Source: Streptomyces zhihengii (GTDB taxonomy: Bacteria; Actinomycetota; Actinomycetes; Streptomycetales; Streptomycetaceae). Taken from it: a stretch of 64,000 bases of DNA. Positions 41,888 to 51,722 of the stretch are shown here, piece by piece. The stretch is from contig NZ_JAFEJA010000001.1 of the NCBI RefSeq assembly GCF_016919245.1, positions 1,116,001-1,180,000 on the forward strand, read 5' to 3'. The notes beneath the pieces are model-generated. The model did no database searches and had not been told where the DNA came from. It saw only the letters and a program-made list of their open reading frames with translations. Both the position numbers and the translations under genes were made by a program. Position 1 is the stretch's first letter. Each line of letters opens with the position of its first letter.

Positions 41888-42673
41888 ATGGAGCCGCCCG
41901 AGTACCCGCAGCCGCGTCTGACCCACTCCGTCGCGGACGGCGTCGCCACCGTCGTCATCGCCAACCCGGCCAAGCGCAACGCGATGACCGCCGAAATGTG
42001 GCGGGCCGTCCCCGAGGTGCTCGCCCCGCTCGCCGCCGACGCCGATGTGCACGCGCTGGTCCTGACCGGCGAGGGCGGCACCTTCTGCGCGGGGGCGGAC
42101 ATCGGCTCGCTGCGCGAGCCGGGCGACGACCCGCAGGCCCTCGCGCAGAGCGCGGAGGAGGCACTGGCCGCGTTCCCGAAGCCGACGCTCGCCGTCGTGC
42201 GGGGCTTCTGCGTCGGCGGGGGCGCACAGCTCGCCGCCGCCTGCGACCTGCGGTTCGCCGCCGACGACGCCCGCTTCGGGGTGACGCCCGCGAAGCTCGG
42301 CATCGTCTACCCGGCCGCCTCGACCCGCAGGCTGGCCTCGCTGGTGGGGCCGTCCACGGCGAAGTACCTGCTCTTCTCCGGCGAGTTGATCGACGCGGAC
42401 CGGGCGCTGCGGACCGGGCTGGTGGACGAGGTGCTGCCGGGGGCCGAACTGGGGCCCCGGGCGGCGGAGTTCACCAGGATCCTCGCCACGCGCTCGCAGC
42501 TCACCCAGTGCGCCGCCAAGGAGTTCACCGCGGGGCACACCGACCGGGAGGCGTACTGGCGGGCGCAGGCACAGGGCAGCGGCGACACCGCGGAGGGGGT
42601 CGCCGCCTTCCTGGAACGCCGGGCACCGCGCTTCACCTGGACGCCGCGGCCGCGGAGCGGCGAACCGGTCTGA
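41888..42673 (+). CDS. Enoyl-CoA hydratase/isomerase (crotonase) family protein lacking both Glu
   Basis: A 261-residue crotonase-fold protein. The oxyanion motif is TFCAGADIGSL (65-75) and VGGGAQLAAACDL (109-121). Rat enoyl-CoA hydratase uses Glu144 and Glu164; here the first is Gln114 and the second falls on Pro134 (GVTPAKLG). Simple hydration is therefore unlikely; isomerase, decarboxylase or thioesterase chemistry is more plausible. It has little or no leader and stands alone. Confidence 0.9.
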   Translation: MEPPEYPQPRLTHSVADGVATVVIANPAKRNAMTAEMWRAVPEVLAPLAADADVHALVLTGEGGTFCAGADIGSLREPGDDPQALAQSAEEALAAFPKPTLAVVRGFCVGGGAQLAAACDLRFAADDARFGVTPAKLGIVYPAASTRRLASLVGPSTAKYLLFSGELIDADRALRTGLVDEVLPGAELGPRAAEFTRILATRSQLTQCAAKEFTAGHTDREAYWRAQAQGSGDTAEGVAAFLERRAPRFTWTPRPRSGEPV

Positions 42674-42868
42674 CGGGCGGGGCCGGTCCGGCGGCACGGG
42701 TGCGGGCACGGTGGACCGTCCGTCGACCCCGTGGCGGCTGCGCGAGGACGGCGGGAGAGCGCGGGCCCTCGGCGCAGGGGTCCTCCGAGGCGGCAGGGGT
42801 GCGCTCGCCGCAAGGGCCTTCCGGGGCGGCACGGGGTCCGCTCGGCGCCACGGGCCCCGGCGGGGCGG

Positions 42869-43504
42869 CTACGTCAGGACGAAGCGGCTGCGGGTGCGGA
42901 ACTCCTCGACCAGGTGGGCGGGCGCCTTGTCGGGCGCGCCCGCGTCGTAGGGCGGCTGGGGGTCGTACTCGGTCAGGAGCTGCACGGCGCGGGCGTGGTC
43001 GTCGCCGGCGATCCTGCCGACCAGCGTCAGCCCCATGTCGATGCCGGAGGAGACCCCGGCCGCGGTGACGTACTTCCCGTCGGTGACCACCCGGCGGCCG
43101 GTGGGGTGCGCGCCGAGCGAGGCGAGGACGTCCAGGGCCAGCCAGTGCGAGGTCGCCTCCCGGCCCTTCAGCAGCCCCGCCGCGCCGAGCAGCAGGGAGC
43201 CCGTGCACACCGAGGTCGTCCAGGTGGTCGCCGCGTCGGCCGCGCGCAGCCAGCCGAGCAGCGCCTCGTCGTCCATGCGCGCGCCCTGCCCGGGGCCGCC
43301 GGGGACGACCACCACGTCGGGTCGGGGGACGGCGTCGTACGACGCGGTGGCGACGAGCGAGAGGTCGCCGCGGTCGTTGGTGACCGGGCCCGGCCGGTCG
43401 GCGACGAGGACGACCTCGCTGCCGGGCAGCCGGCACAGCATCTCGTAGGGGCCGACGGCGTCGAGGGCGGTGAAGCGGTCGAAGAGCGGTATGGCGATCT
43501 GCAC
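42869..43504 (-). CDS. DJ-1/PfpI-family protein
   Basis: A 211-residue DJ-1 fold protein. The nucleophile elbow is TTSVCTGSLLLGAAGLL (Cys100), with a Glu near the N-terminus in AVGPYEML. Family members include isonitrile hydratase, glyoxalase III and stress chaperones; ATSHW and the length fit the isonitrile-hydratase/GATase1-like group. It follows the GlxA regulator, whose own N-domain is the same fold, by 24 nt on the same strand, so the regulator probably controls it. Confidence 0.9.
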   Translation of the reverse strand: MQIAIPLFDRFTALDAVGPYEMLCRLPGSEVVLVADRPGPVTNDRGDLSLVATASYDAVPRPDVVVVPGGPGQGARMDDEALLGWLRAADAATTWTTSVCTGSLLLGAAGLLKGREATSHWLALDVLASLGAHPTGRRVVTDGKYVTAAGVSSGIDMGLTLVGRIAGDDHARAVQLLTEYDPQPPYDAGAPDKAPAHLVEEFRTRSRFVLT

Positions 43505-43528
43505 GGTGGTTCCCTTCGGCGGGTGGGT

Positions 43529-44497
43529 TCAGGCGGGGTGCGGGGCGGGGCGGAAGCGGCGGCGGTACTCGGCGGGTGCCACCCCGAGGGCCTTGACGAA
43601 GGCGCGGCGCATGGCCTCCGGGGTGCCGTAGCCGCAGGCGCGGGCGACCCGCGCGACGGGGTCGGCGGTGTCCTCCAGGAGCCGGCGGGCGTGTTCGAGC
43701 CGTACGCGTTCGACGTAGCGGCCCGGCGTCGTGCCCGTCTCGGCCTGGAAGGCGCGGGCGAAGTGCCGGGGCGACAGGGCGGCGCGCCCGGCCAGCGCCT
43801 CCACGGACAGGTCGGCCGCGGGGTGCTCGGTGACCCAGTGCTGGACCTCGCGCAGCGGGTCGCGGCGGGCGGTCTGGGCCGCGAGCCGGGCGCTGAACTG
43901 CGCCTGGTTGCCCGGGCGGCGCAGGAAGACGACCAGATGGCGGGCGACGGTCAGGGCCACCTCCCGCCCGAGGTCCTCCTCCACCAGGGCCAGGGCCAGA
44001 TCGATGCCGGCCGTGACGCCCGCCGAGGTGGAGATCCGGCCGTCGCGCACGTAGATCGGGTCGGGGTCGACGTCGACCCGGGGGTACTCCCGGGCGAAGT
44101 GCTCGCAGACGGACCAGTGGGTGGTCGCCCGGTGGCCGTCCAGCAGTCCGGCCCCGGCCAGCAGCAGCGCGCCCGTGCACACCGAGACCAGGCGTTCGGC
44201 GGCGGGCCCGTGCTCGCGCAGCCAGTCGAGGACCCGGGCGTCGGGCTCGCGGGTGCCCTGGCCGCCGGGGACGACGAGGGTGTGCGGGCGGGGCGCGCCG
44301 GCGAGGTCGAGATCGGGCACCACGGTGAGGCCGCTGGAGGTGCGGACCGGCGCGCCGCCGGGGGCGGCGGTGCGCACGGTGTACGCCCCGGGGTCGCCCG
44401 CGGCCCGCGCCGCTCCGGTGAAGACCTCCAGCGGGCCCGTGACGTCGAGGCTCTGCACGCCGTCGAACAGGACGACGAGGACGTTTCGTTCCGGCAT
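43529..44497 (-). CDS. GlxA-type regulator: DJ-1/PfpI domain plus AraC HTH
   Basis: A 322-residue regulator. Residues 1-185 are a DJ-1/PfpI domain (FDGVQSLDVTGPLEVFTGAA, SVCTGALLLAGAGLLDGHRA with Cys), and 215-315 an AraC HTH pair (LSVEALAGRAALSPRHFARA and ARVARACGYGTPEAMRRAFV). It has GGAGGATGAGG upstream of ATG 44497. It precedes the DJ-1 gene in a two-gene unit; the pairing suggests the domain senses the same substrate the enzyme acts on. Confidence 0.93.
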   Translation of the reverse strand: MPERNVLVVLFDGVQSLDVTGPLEVFTGAARAAGDPGAYTVRTAAPGGAPVRTSSGLTVVPDLDLAGAPRPHTLVVPGGQGTREPDARVLDWLREHGPAAERLVSVCTGALLLAGAGLLDGHRATTHWSVCEHFAREYPRVDVDPDPIYVRDGRISTSAGVTAGIDLALALVEEDLGREVALTVARHLVVFLRRPGNQAQFSARLAAQTARRDPLREVQHWVTEHPAADLSVEALAGRAALSPRHFARAFQAETGTTPGRYVERVRLEHARRLLEDTADPVARVARACGYGTPEAMRRAFVKALGVAPAEYRRRFRPAPHPA

Positions 44498-44593
44498 GGC
44501 CTCATCCTCCGGCCGCCGCCGGATGGCCGCAATGACGAGGTTCCCACCTTTCCTGCCATGCGATCCGACACACCGGGCCTGCCTGTACCGACG

Positions 44594-44609
44594 TACCAAC
44601 CAGTCGGTA
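44594..44609. promoter_or_regulatory. TetR-type operator-like site upstream of SCO6745-family gene
   Basis: TACCAACCAGTCGGTA is an imperfect palindrome close to the ACCGACCGGTCGGT pattern of many actinobacterial TetR sites. It lies 11 nt upstream of ATG 44620, over the presumed promoter. No TetR gene is adjacent. Confidence 0.5.
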
Positions 44610-44619
44610 ACGTGCCCCC

Positions 44620-45477
44620 ATGAGCCCTCTCCCCCCGCGCGCCGGTCGCCGCTGCCACAACGCCCTCAACCCGCTGCACTCGACGGTCTACTTCTCCCCC
44701 GACCTGGGCACCGAGCTGGGCGCCCTCGGCATCGAGGATCCCAACGCCGCCTACTTCGCCGCGCGCTCCGCGGCGATGGGCTCCGTCGGGGCGGGGACCG
44801 TCGCGGCCACGTTCTACAACTTCAACCCCGAGCTGGTCGCCCGGTTCGTGCCCGCCGTCTGGGAGACGGCCTCGCCCGCGGCCGTGCTCGACGCGCGGCT
44901 GCGCGCCGCCGACACCACGCTGCGGCGCCTGCTGGGCGAGGAGACCGTCGCCTCCCCCGAGCTGGCCGAGGCCGCGGCCCTCGCGCTGCGCGCCACCGAG
45001 GCGTGCACCCGGCAGGCCAAGCCCCTGTACGCCGCGCACGCCGATCTGCCCGTGCCCGACGCTCCGCACCTCGCGTACTGGCACGCGGCCACGCTGCTGC
45101 GCGAGCACCGCGGCGACGCCCACCTCGCGGCGCTGCTGCACGCCGGGCTCGACCCGCTGGAGGCCCTGGTGAGTCACACCGCCACCGGCAAGGGCATGGC
45201 CCCGCGCTGGATCCTGGCGACCCGGGGCTGGCGGCGCGCCGACTGGGAGGCCGCCCAGGACCGGCTGCGCTCGCGCGGACTGCTCGACGAGCAGGGCGCG
45301 CTGACGGACGCGGGCACGGCGCTGCGCGCCGAGGTCGAGGAGCACACGGACCGGATGGACCTCGCCCCGTACGAGCACCTGGGCGCGGAGTCGGTCGAGC
45401 GGCTGACGGAGCTGGGACGCGGCTTCCTGCTGACCGCGTTCGCGGCGGGGGCGTTCCCCAAGGAGGCCACGGGCTGA
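44620..45477 (+). CDS. SCO6745-family protein
   Basis: A 285-residue soluble helical protein. I recognise the family by its NALNPLHSTVYFSPD N-terminus, the FYNFNPELVARFVPAVWE segment and the ending GFLLTAFAAGAFP. The C-terminal half (ILATRGWRRADWEAAQDRLR, GLLDEQGALTDAG) looks like a winged-helix domain. NCBI calls the family SCO6745; it is related to SalK-like proteins. Its function is unknown. The site at 44594 suggests TetR-type control. Confidence 0.85.
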   Translation: MSPLPPRAGRRCHNALNPLHSTVYFSPDLGTELGALGIEDPNAAYFAARSAAMGSVGAGTVAATFYNFNPELVARFVPAVWETASPAAVLDARLRAADTTLRRLLGEETVASPELAEAAALALRATEACTRQAKPLYAAHADLPVPDAPHLAYWHAATLLREHRGDAHLAALLHAGLDPLEALVSHTATGKGMAPRWILATRGWRRADWEAAQDRLRSRGLLDEQGALTDAGTALRAEVEEHTDRMDLAPYEHLGAESVERLTELGRGFLLTAFAAGAFPKEATG

Positions 45478-45569
45478 GACCGCCCGGCCCCGCGCCCGCC
45501 GGGCGGAGGTTTGATCGCGGCGGGAGGGGCTATCCGCAGCACAACGATTCCGGTTCAGGAGGTGGGAAC

Positions 45570-45704
45570 ATGTTCCGCGCTATCGCAGACGCGCTGCGCA
45601 CCGTCGGCTCGGCCCTGGCCACGGTGGTGACGCTGCCTTTCCGGCTGCTGGCCAAGCTGTTCGGCGGGGCGTCCAGGAGCACCGGCCGCGCCCGCAGGGC
45701 ATGA
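45570..45704 (+). CDS. LPFR-motif small protein
   Basis: A 44-residue protein: amphipathic helix [18 protein letters not shown], then the motif [13 protein letters not shown] and a basic tail. I recognise it as the widespread, uncharacterised LPFR-motif small protein of Streptomyces. AGGAGG lies eight bases before ATG 45570, and a terminator follows 23 nt after the stop, so it is its own unit. The positive, amphipathic nature suggests membrane association. Confidence 0.85.
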   Translation: MFRAIADALRTVGSALATVVTLPFRLLAKLFGGASRSTGRARRA

Positions 45705-45727
45705 CGCCCGCCGTGGGCGCGTGTGCC

Positions 45728-45758
45728 GGCCCCGGCCGCCGACGAGGCGGCCGGGGCC
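45728..45758. terminator. Terminator after the LPFR gene
   Basis: Perfect 13-bp stem GGCCCCGGCCGCC / GGCGGCCGGGGCC with the 5-nt loop GACGA, 24 nt past the stop. Confidence 0.8.
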
Positions 45759-45876
45759 GCCCCGTGTCCGCGCCACGTGCGCGGACATGCCCGGGGGCCG
45801 CACGCGACACGGCCACCGCCCACCCGGCAGAATGCAGGCTCAAGCACAGCCAGCACGAGAAGGCGAGTCGGGGAAC

Positions 45877-48267
45877 GTGACGACGTCCATCGAAGGCAGG
45901 ATCGCCGAGGAACTCGGCGTACGGGAGCGGCAGGTCAGGGCGGCCGTCGAGCTGCTGGACGGCGGCTCGACCGTGCCGTTCATCGCGCGCTACCGCAAGG
46001 AAGCGACGGAGATGCTCGACGACGCGCAGCTGCGCACCCTGGAGGAGCGGCTGCGCTACCTGCGGGAGCTGGAGGAGCGCCGCACCGCCGTCCTGGAGTC
46101 CGTCCGCGAGCAGGGGAAGCTGACCGACGCGCTGGAGGCGCAGATCCGGGCGGCGGACACCAAGGCGCGCCTGGAGGACATCTACCTGCCCTACAAGCCC
46201 AAGCGGCGCACCAAGGCGCAGATCGCCCGGGAGGCGGGGCTCGAACCGCTGGCCGACGGTCTCCTCGGCGACCCGTCCGTGGATCCACTCGCGGCCGCCG
46301 CGGCCTTCGTGGACGCGGAGCGGGGCGTCGCCGATCCGGCCGCGGCGCTGGACGGCGCGCGGGCGATCCTGACGGAGCGCTTCTCCGAGGACGCCGACCT
46401 CATCGGCGAGCTGCGCGAGCGGATGTGGACCCGGGGCCGGCTGGCCTCGAAGGTGAAGGAGGGCAAGGAGGAGGCGGGCGCGAAGTTCTCCGACTACTTC
46501 GACTTCGCCGAGGGCTTCGCCCAACTGCCCTCGCACCGGGTCCTCGCGCTGCTCAGGGGCGAGAAGGAGGACGCCCTCGACCTGGTGCTGGAGCCGGAGG
46601 AGGCCGTCGAGGGGCCGTCCTCGTACGAGACCACGATCGCGGCGCGCTTCGGCGTCGCGCAGCGTGGGCGCCCCGGCGACAAGTGGCTCGGCGACACGGT
46701 CCGCTGGGCCTGGCGCACCCGGATCCTCGTCCATCTCGGCATCGACCTGCGGCTGCGGCTGCGCACGGCCGCCGAGGACGAGGCGGTCCGCGTCTTCGCG
46801 GCGAACCTGCGCGATCTGCTGCTCGCCGCCCCGGCGGGCACCCGCGCCACGCTGGGGCTCGACCCCGGTTTCCGCACCGGTGTGAAGGTGGCCGTCGTGG
46901 ACGCCACCGGCAAGGTGGTGGCGACCGACGTCATCCATCCTCACGTCCCGGCGAACCGGTGGGACGAGTCCCTGGCCAAGCTGGCCCGCCTCGCGCGGGA
47001 GCACGCGGTCGAGCTGGTGGCCATCGGCAACGGCACCGCGTCCCGCGAGACGGACAAGCTGGCGGCCGACCTGATCGCCCGGCACCCGGAGCTGAAGCTC
47101 ACCAAGGTGATGGTGTCGGAGGCGGGCGCCTCGGTGTACTCCGCGTCCGCGTTCGCCTCGCAGGAACTGCCCGGTCTCGACGTCTCGCTGCGCGGGGCGG
47201 TCTCCATCGCCCGCCGGCTCCAGGACCCGCTGGCCGAGCTGGTGAAGATCGACCCGAAGTCGATCGGGGTCGGCCAGTACCAGCACGACCTCTCCGAGGT
47301 GAAGCTGTCCCGCTCGCTCGACGCGGTGGTCGAGGACTGTGTGAACGGCGTCGGTGTCGACGTCAACACCGCTTCCGCGCCGCTGCTGTCGAGGGTCTCG
47401 GGCATCAGCGGCGGCCTCGCCGAGAACATCGTCGCGCACCGCGACGCCAACGGGCCCTTCCGTTCGCGCAGGGCCCTGAAGGACGTGGCCAGGCTCGGCC
47501 CCAAGGCGTACGAGCAGTGCGCGGGCTTCCTGCGGATCCGCGGCGGCGACGACCCGCTGGACGCCTCCAGCGTGCACCCGGAGGCGTATCCGGTGGTGCG
47601 CCGGATGGTGAAGTCGGGCGGCGGCGAGGTCGCCGCCCTGATCGGCAACACCTCGGTGCTGCGGTCGCTGCGGCCCGGCGACTTCGTCGACGACACCTTC
47701 GGGCTGCCCACCGTCACCGACATCCTGCGCGAGCTGGAGAAGCCGGGCCGCGACCCCCGGCCCGCGTTCAGGACCGCCACCTTCAAGGAGGGCGTCGAGA
47801 AGATCGGCGACCTCGCGCCGGGGATGGTGCTGGAGGGCGTGGTCACCAATGTGGCCGCGTTCGGGGCGTTCGTGGACGTCGGCGTCCACCAGGACGGTCT
47901 GGTGCACGTGTCGGCGATGTCGAAGACGTTCGTCAAGGACCCGCGGGACGTGGTCAAGCCGGGCGACGTGGTGCGGGTGAAGGTGCAGGAGGTCGACATC
48001 CCGCGGAAGCGGATCTCGCTGACCCTCCGCCTCGACGACGAGGCCGCGGCCCCCGCGGCCGGCCAGGGCGCCCCTCGCCGCGAGCGCGGCGGCAGGCCGC
48101 CGCAGCAGCGGCAGGGCGGGGGCGGCCGGGAGCGGCGGGGCGGGCGGCGGCGGCAACGGCGGCGCCGCCGCCCGGCCACGCCGCCCGCGAACAGCGCGAT
48201 GGCGGACGCCCTGCGCAAGGCGGGCCTGCTCGACCCGGGCGGCCGCGGCGACAAGCGCCGCGGCTGA
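45877..48267 (+). CDS. tex: Tex-family RNA-binding transcription accessory protein
   Basis: A 796-residue nucleic-acid-binding protein. Visible in order: N-terminal helical domain ([18 protein letters not shown]), YqgF-like RNase H fold ([17 protein letters not shown] near 328), helix-hairpin-helix ([14 protein letters not shown], then [11 protein letters not shown]), and an S1 domain near 650-715 ([20 protein letters not shown], then GLVHVSAMS). The tail after 725 is Arg/Gly/Gln-rich and ends [17 protein letters not shown]. Known function: binds nucleic acids and affects transcription. GTG 45877 is chosen from family length; the ribosome site is weak. Confidence 0.95.
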   Translation: MTTSIEGRIAEELGVRERQVRAAVELLDGGSTVPFIARYRKEATEMLDDAQLRTLEERLRYLRELEERRTAVLESVREQGKLTDALEAQIRAADTKARLEDIYLPYKPKRRTKAQIAREAGLEPLADGLLGDPSVDPLAAAAAFVDAERGVADPAAALDGARAILTERFSEDADLIGELRERMWTRGRLASKVKEGKEEAGAKFSDYFDFAEGFAQLPSHRVLALLRGEKEDALDLVLEPEEAVEGPSSYETTIAARFGVAQRGRPGDKWLGDTVRWAWRTRILVHLGIDLRLRLRTAAEDEAVRVFAANLRDLLLAAPAGTRATLGLDPGFRTGVKVAVVDATGKVVATDVIHPHVPANRWDESLAKLARLAREHAVELVAIGNGTASRETDKLAADLIARHPELKLTKVMVSEAGASVYSASAFASQELPGLDVSLRGAVSIARRLQDPLAELVKIDPKSIGVGQYQHDLSEVKLSRSLDAVVEDCVNGVGVDVNTASAPLLSRVSGISGGLAENIVAHRDANGPFRSRRALKDVARLGPKAYEQCAGFLRIRGGDDPLDASSVHPEAYPVVRRMVKSGGGEVAALIGNTSVLRSLRPGDFVDDTFGLPTVTDILRELEKPGRDPRPAFRTATFKEGVEKIGDLAPGMVLEGVVTNVAAFGAFVDVGVHQDGLVHVSAMSKTFVKDPRDVVKPGDVVRVKVQEVDIPRKRISLTLRLDDEAAAPAAGQGAPRRERGGRPPQQRQGGGGRERRGGRRRQRRRRRPATPPANSAMADALRKAGLLDPGGRGDKRRG

Positions 48268-49044
48268 CCCCGGCCCGGCCCGGCCCCGAACGCACGCTGC
48301 GCGTGCCGGGCGGCACGGCGCGGCCGCGTCACGGGGCCTCCGTACCGGAACCCGGCCGCAGCGTGCGCCCCGCCCCGGGCGGACCTCGGGCCCGGGGCGG
48401 GTCCGCCCACCGTGCGGCCGGTGCCGATCCCGTACGGCCGCTGTCACCCGGTACGGCCGGCCAGCGGGGCTTCCCCGGCGGGCCGTACCGGCACCCACGG
48501 GGTACGCCAGGCCCGACCCGCACCCCCGGTACCGCCCGCACCGGGCGCAACCGCGCCGGGGAGGTACGCCAAGCCCGACCCGCACCCCGGGTACCGCCCG
48601 CACCGGGCGCAACCGCGCCCGGAAGGTACGCCACACCCGACCCGCACCGGGCGCAACCGCGCCCGGGAGGTACGCCACACCCGACCCGCACCGGGCCGCC
48701 CGGGCCGCCCGGGCCGCCCGGTCCGCCCGGTGCGCCGGGTACGCCCCGGCGCGGGACATCAAGCCCGTGCCCGGGCACGGGCAGGCCGCCGGTACCGGGG
48801 CGCTGCCCCGGGGATGCCGCGCCGGCGGGGTCCCCGGGGCAGTACGGCCGGTGGGCCGGGACCGGCGGGAGTCTGAAGGCCGGCGGGCCAGGGCCGGCAG
48901 GAACCGGAAGGCCGGTGGGGTGCGTGCGGCCGGTGGCCCGATGCCGGGCGGCGGGGAACTTCTCCGGGCGGCGCCGAATCCTTTCGGCCTCCCCGCGCCT
49001 CCTATGAGTGCCGACGGACGTCGGCACCGAACCGGGAGGTCGTC
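48268..49044. other. 777-nt non-coding stretch with minisatellite
   Basis: No gene is credible. Long frames on both strands reflect the repeat at 48501-48740 and the base composition. The sigma-operon promoter should lie within the last 150 nt, but no -35/-10 pair is obvious. Confidence 0.65.
48501..48740. repeat. Complex tandem repeat (62, 62 and 44-bp periods plus 9-bp repeats)
   Basis: GGTACGCCA followed by a CCCGACCCGCACC block recurs at 48501, 48563, 48625 and 48669. The first two units contain an additional GGTACCGCCC segment that the third lacks, so the period falls from 62 to 44. A run of CCGCCCGGG/T 9-mers follows (about 48699-48740). This looks like slipped-strand expansion. Confidence 0.85.
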
Positions 49045-49137
49045 ATGATCGTGGGAATCGCCGTCGCCGCGGGAGCCGTGCTGCTCTGCACGTGCAGCTG
49101 GTTCGCCCTGCGCAAGCGGAGGCAGGCCCGTGGCTGA
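49045..49137 (+). CDS. 30-aa single-span membrane protein in the sigma operon
   Basis: A 30-residue protein: IVGIAVAAGAVLLCTCSWF is one membrane helix with two cysteines, ending in a basic LRKRRQARG tail (inside). GGGAGG lies five bases before ATG 49045, and the stop overlaps the sigma GTG by 8 nt, so it is translated with the sigma factor. The function is unknown. The coupling suggests a role in sigma control or in starting its translation. Confidence 0.75.
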   Translation: MIVGIAVAAGAVLLCTCSWFALRKRRQARG

Positions 49138-49684
49138 CCCGTCCTGGCCGGGCGAGGAGCTGATCACCGCCGCCCAGCGCGGCGACGTCGACGCGATCAC
49201 CGCGCTGGTGTCGGGTTCGCACCCGAACGTCCGGCGCTTCGCCCGCTCGCTCTGTGCCACGCCCGAGGACGCCGAGGACGCGGCACAGGAGGCCCTGATC
49301 ATCCTCTACCGCAAGATCGGGATGCTCAGGGCGTCCGGGGCGCTGGCCTCGTGGATGTTCCGCATCGTCCGCAACGAGTGCCTGCGGCGCGCACGGACGC
49401 TGCGGGCCGACGCACCGCTGCCTGAGGGCACCGTGGAGTCGGCCGAGGACATCGCCCTCGACCGCATGGAGGCGGGCAGGGTGGCGGCCGCCGTCGCCGC
49501 CCTGCCCGCCGAGCAGCGCGCCGTGCTGATCCTGCGGGACGTGCAGGGCCTCAGCGGCCGCACGGTCGCCGAGCTGTGCGGCCTCAGCACCCCCGCGATG
49601 AAGTCGCGGCTGCACCGTGCCCGCGGTGCGGTGCGCCAGACCCTCCGTGCCGCACCCGAACCCGCGCGAGGAGACAGCCCGTGA
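49130..49684 (+). CDS. ECF RNA polymerase sigma factor
   Basis: A 184-residue ECF sigma. Region 2 is read as ALVSGSHPNVRRFARSLC, DAEDAAQEALIILYRKI and ASWMFRIVRNECLRRAR; region 4 as LPAEQRAVLILRDVQGLSG and VAELCGLSTPAMKSRLHRAR. GTG 49130 lies within the upstream small gene, with GCGGAGGCAGG upstream. No conventional anti-sigma with a zinc HxxxCxxC motif follows; a small cysteine-containing membrane protein does. Confidence 0.93.
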   Translation: MADPSWPGEELITAAQRGDVDAITALVSGSHPNVRRFARSLCATPEDAEDAAQEALIILYRKIGMLRASGALASWMFRIVRNECLRRARTLRADAPLPEGTVESAEDIALDRMEAGRVAAAVAALPAEQRAVLILRDVQGLSGRTVAELCGLSTPAMKSRLHRARGAVRQTLRAAPEPARGDSP

Positions 49685-49977
49685 CCACGACCACGACCAC
49701 CACCACGACCGGCCGCCCGGACTTCGCGAGCACGTCCCTGCTCCGCCATCTGGTCCGGGGTGTGATCGGCTTCGGCGGCCTGATCGGCTCCTTGGCGCTG
49801 CTCCCGCTCGCCGGCCCGGTCGTCCTGCTGCTCCTGCCGGTGGGGCTGGTGGCACTGCGCGGCTGCCCCCTGTGCTGGGCCGTCGGCCTGGCGCAGACCG
49901 TCTCCCGGGGGCGGCTGCGGCGCGCCTGCGACGACGGCCGGTGCCGGCTGACCGTCGCGGACGGGGAACCCGCGTAG
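49681..49977 (+). CDS. Small Cys-containing membrane protein downstream of the sigma factor
   Basis: A 98-residue protein. Nine consecutive Thr codons open it, then an amphipathic SLLRHLVRGVIG, two hydrophobic segments (GFGGLIGSLALLPL and VVLLLLPVGLVALRG), and a tail with CPLC and CDDGRC cysteine pairs. GTG 49681 overlaps the sigma stop as GTGA. The cysteines could bind zinc or form redox disulfides, so a redox-sensing anti-sigma is possible. I do not recognise a family. Confidence 0.75.
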   Translation: MTTTTTTTTTGRPDFASTSLLRHLVRGVIGFGGLIGSLALLPLAGPVVLLLLPVGLVALRGCPLCWAVGLAQTVSRGRLRRACDDGRCRLTVADGEPA

Positions 49978-50004
49978 AGCGCGGACGGGGAACCCACGCA
50001 GAGC
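49957..50004. repeat. 24-bp tandem duplication across a stop codon
   Basis: GCGGACGGGGAACCC plus nine more bases occurs at 49957-49980 and again, with two differences, at 49981-50004. The first copy contains the TAG that ends the membrane-protein gene; the second replaces it with CAG. The ABC-F stop begins at 50005. Confidence 0.85.
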
Positions 50005-51645
<1,641 letters not shown>

Positions 51646-51660
51646 CAGGGGGTGCAGTGT

Positions 51661-51698
51661 ACCGAGCGCCCCGCCCGGGGCCGGGCGGGGCGCTCGGT
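51661..51698 (-). terminator. Terminator after the BCCT gene
   Basis: 18-bp perfect inverted repeat ACCGAGCGCCCCGCCCGG / CCGGGCGGGGCGCTCGGT with a 2-nt centre, 25 nt past the BCCT stop and 16 nt before the ABC-F start, on the minus strand. Confidence 0.8.
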
Positions 51699-51722
51699 GG
51701 TGCCCGGGGGCCGGGCGCCGGC

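Noticed and set aside
48329..49027. A 232-codon minus-strand frame that turns the minisatellite into protein repeats
   Set aside because: The repeats have 62 and 44-bp periods, not multiples of three, so the peptide repeat changes frame between units.
45580..49302. A 1240-codon open frame on the minus strand across tex
   Set aside because: It is antisense to tex, the LPFR gene and the sigma operon; high G+C removes stop codons in the mirrored frame. No family motif is seen.
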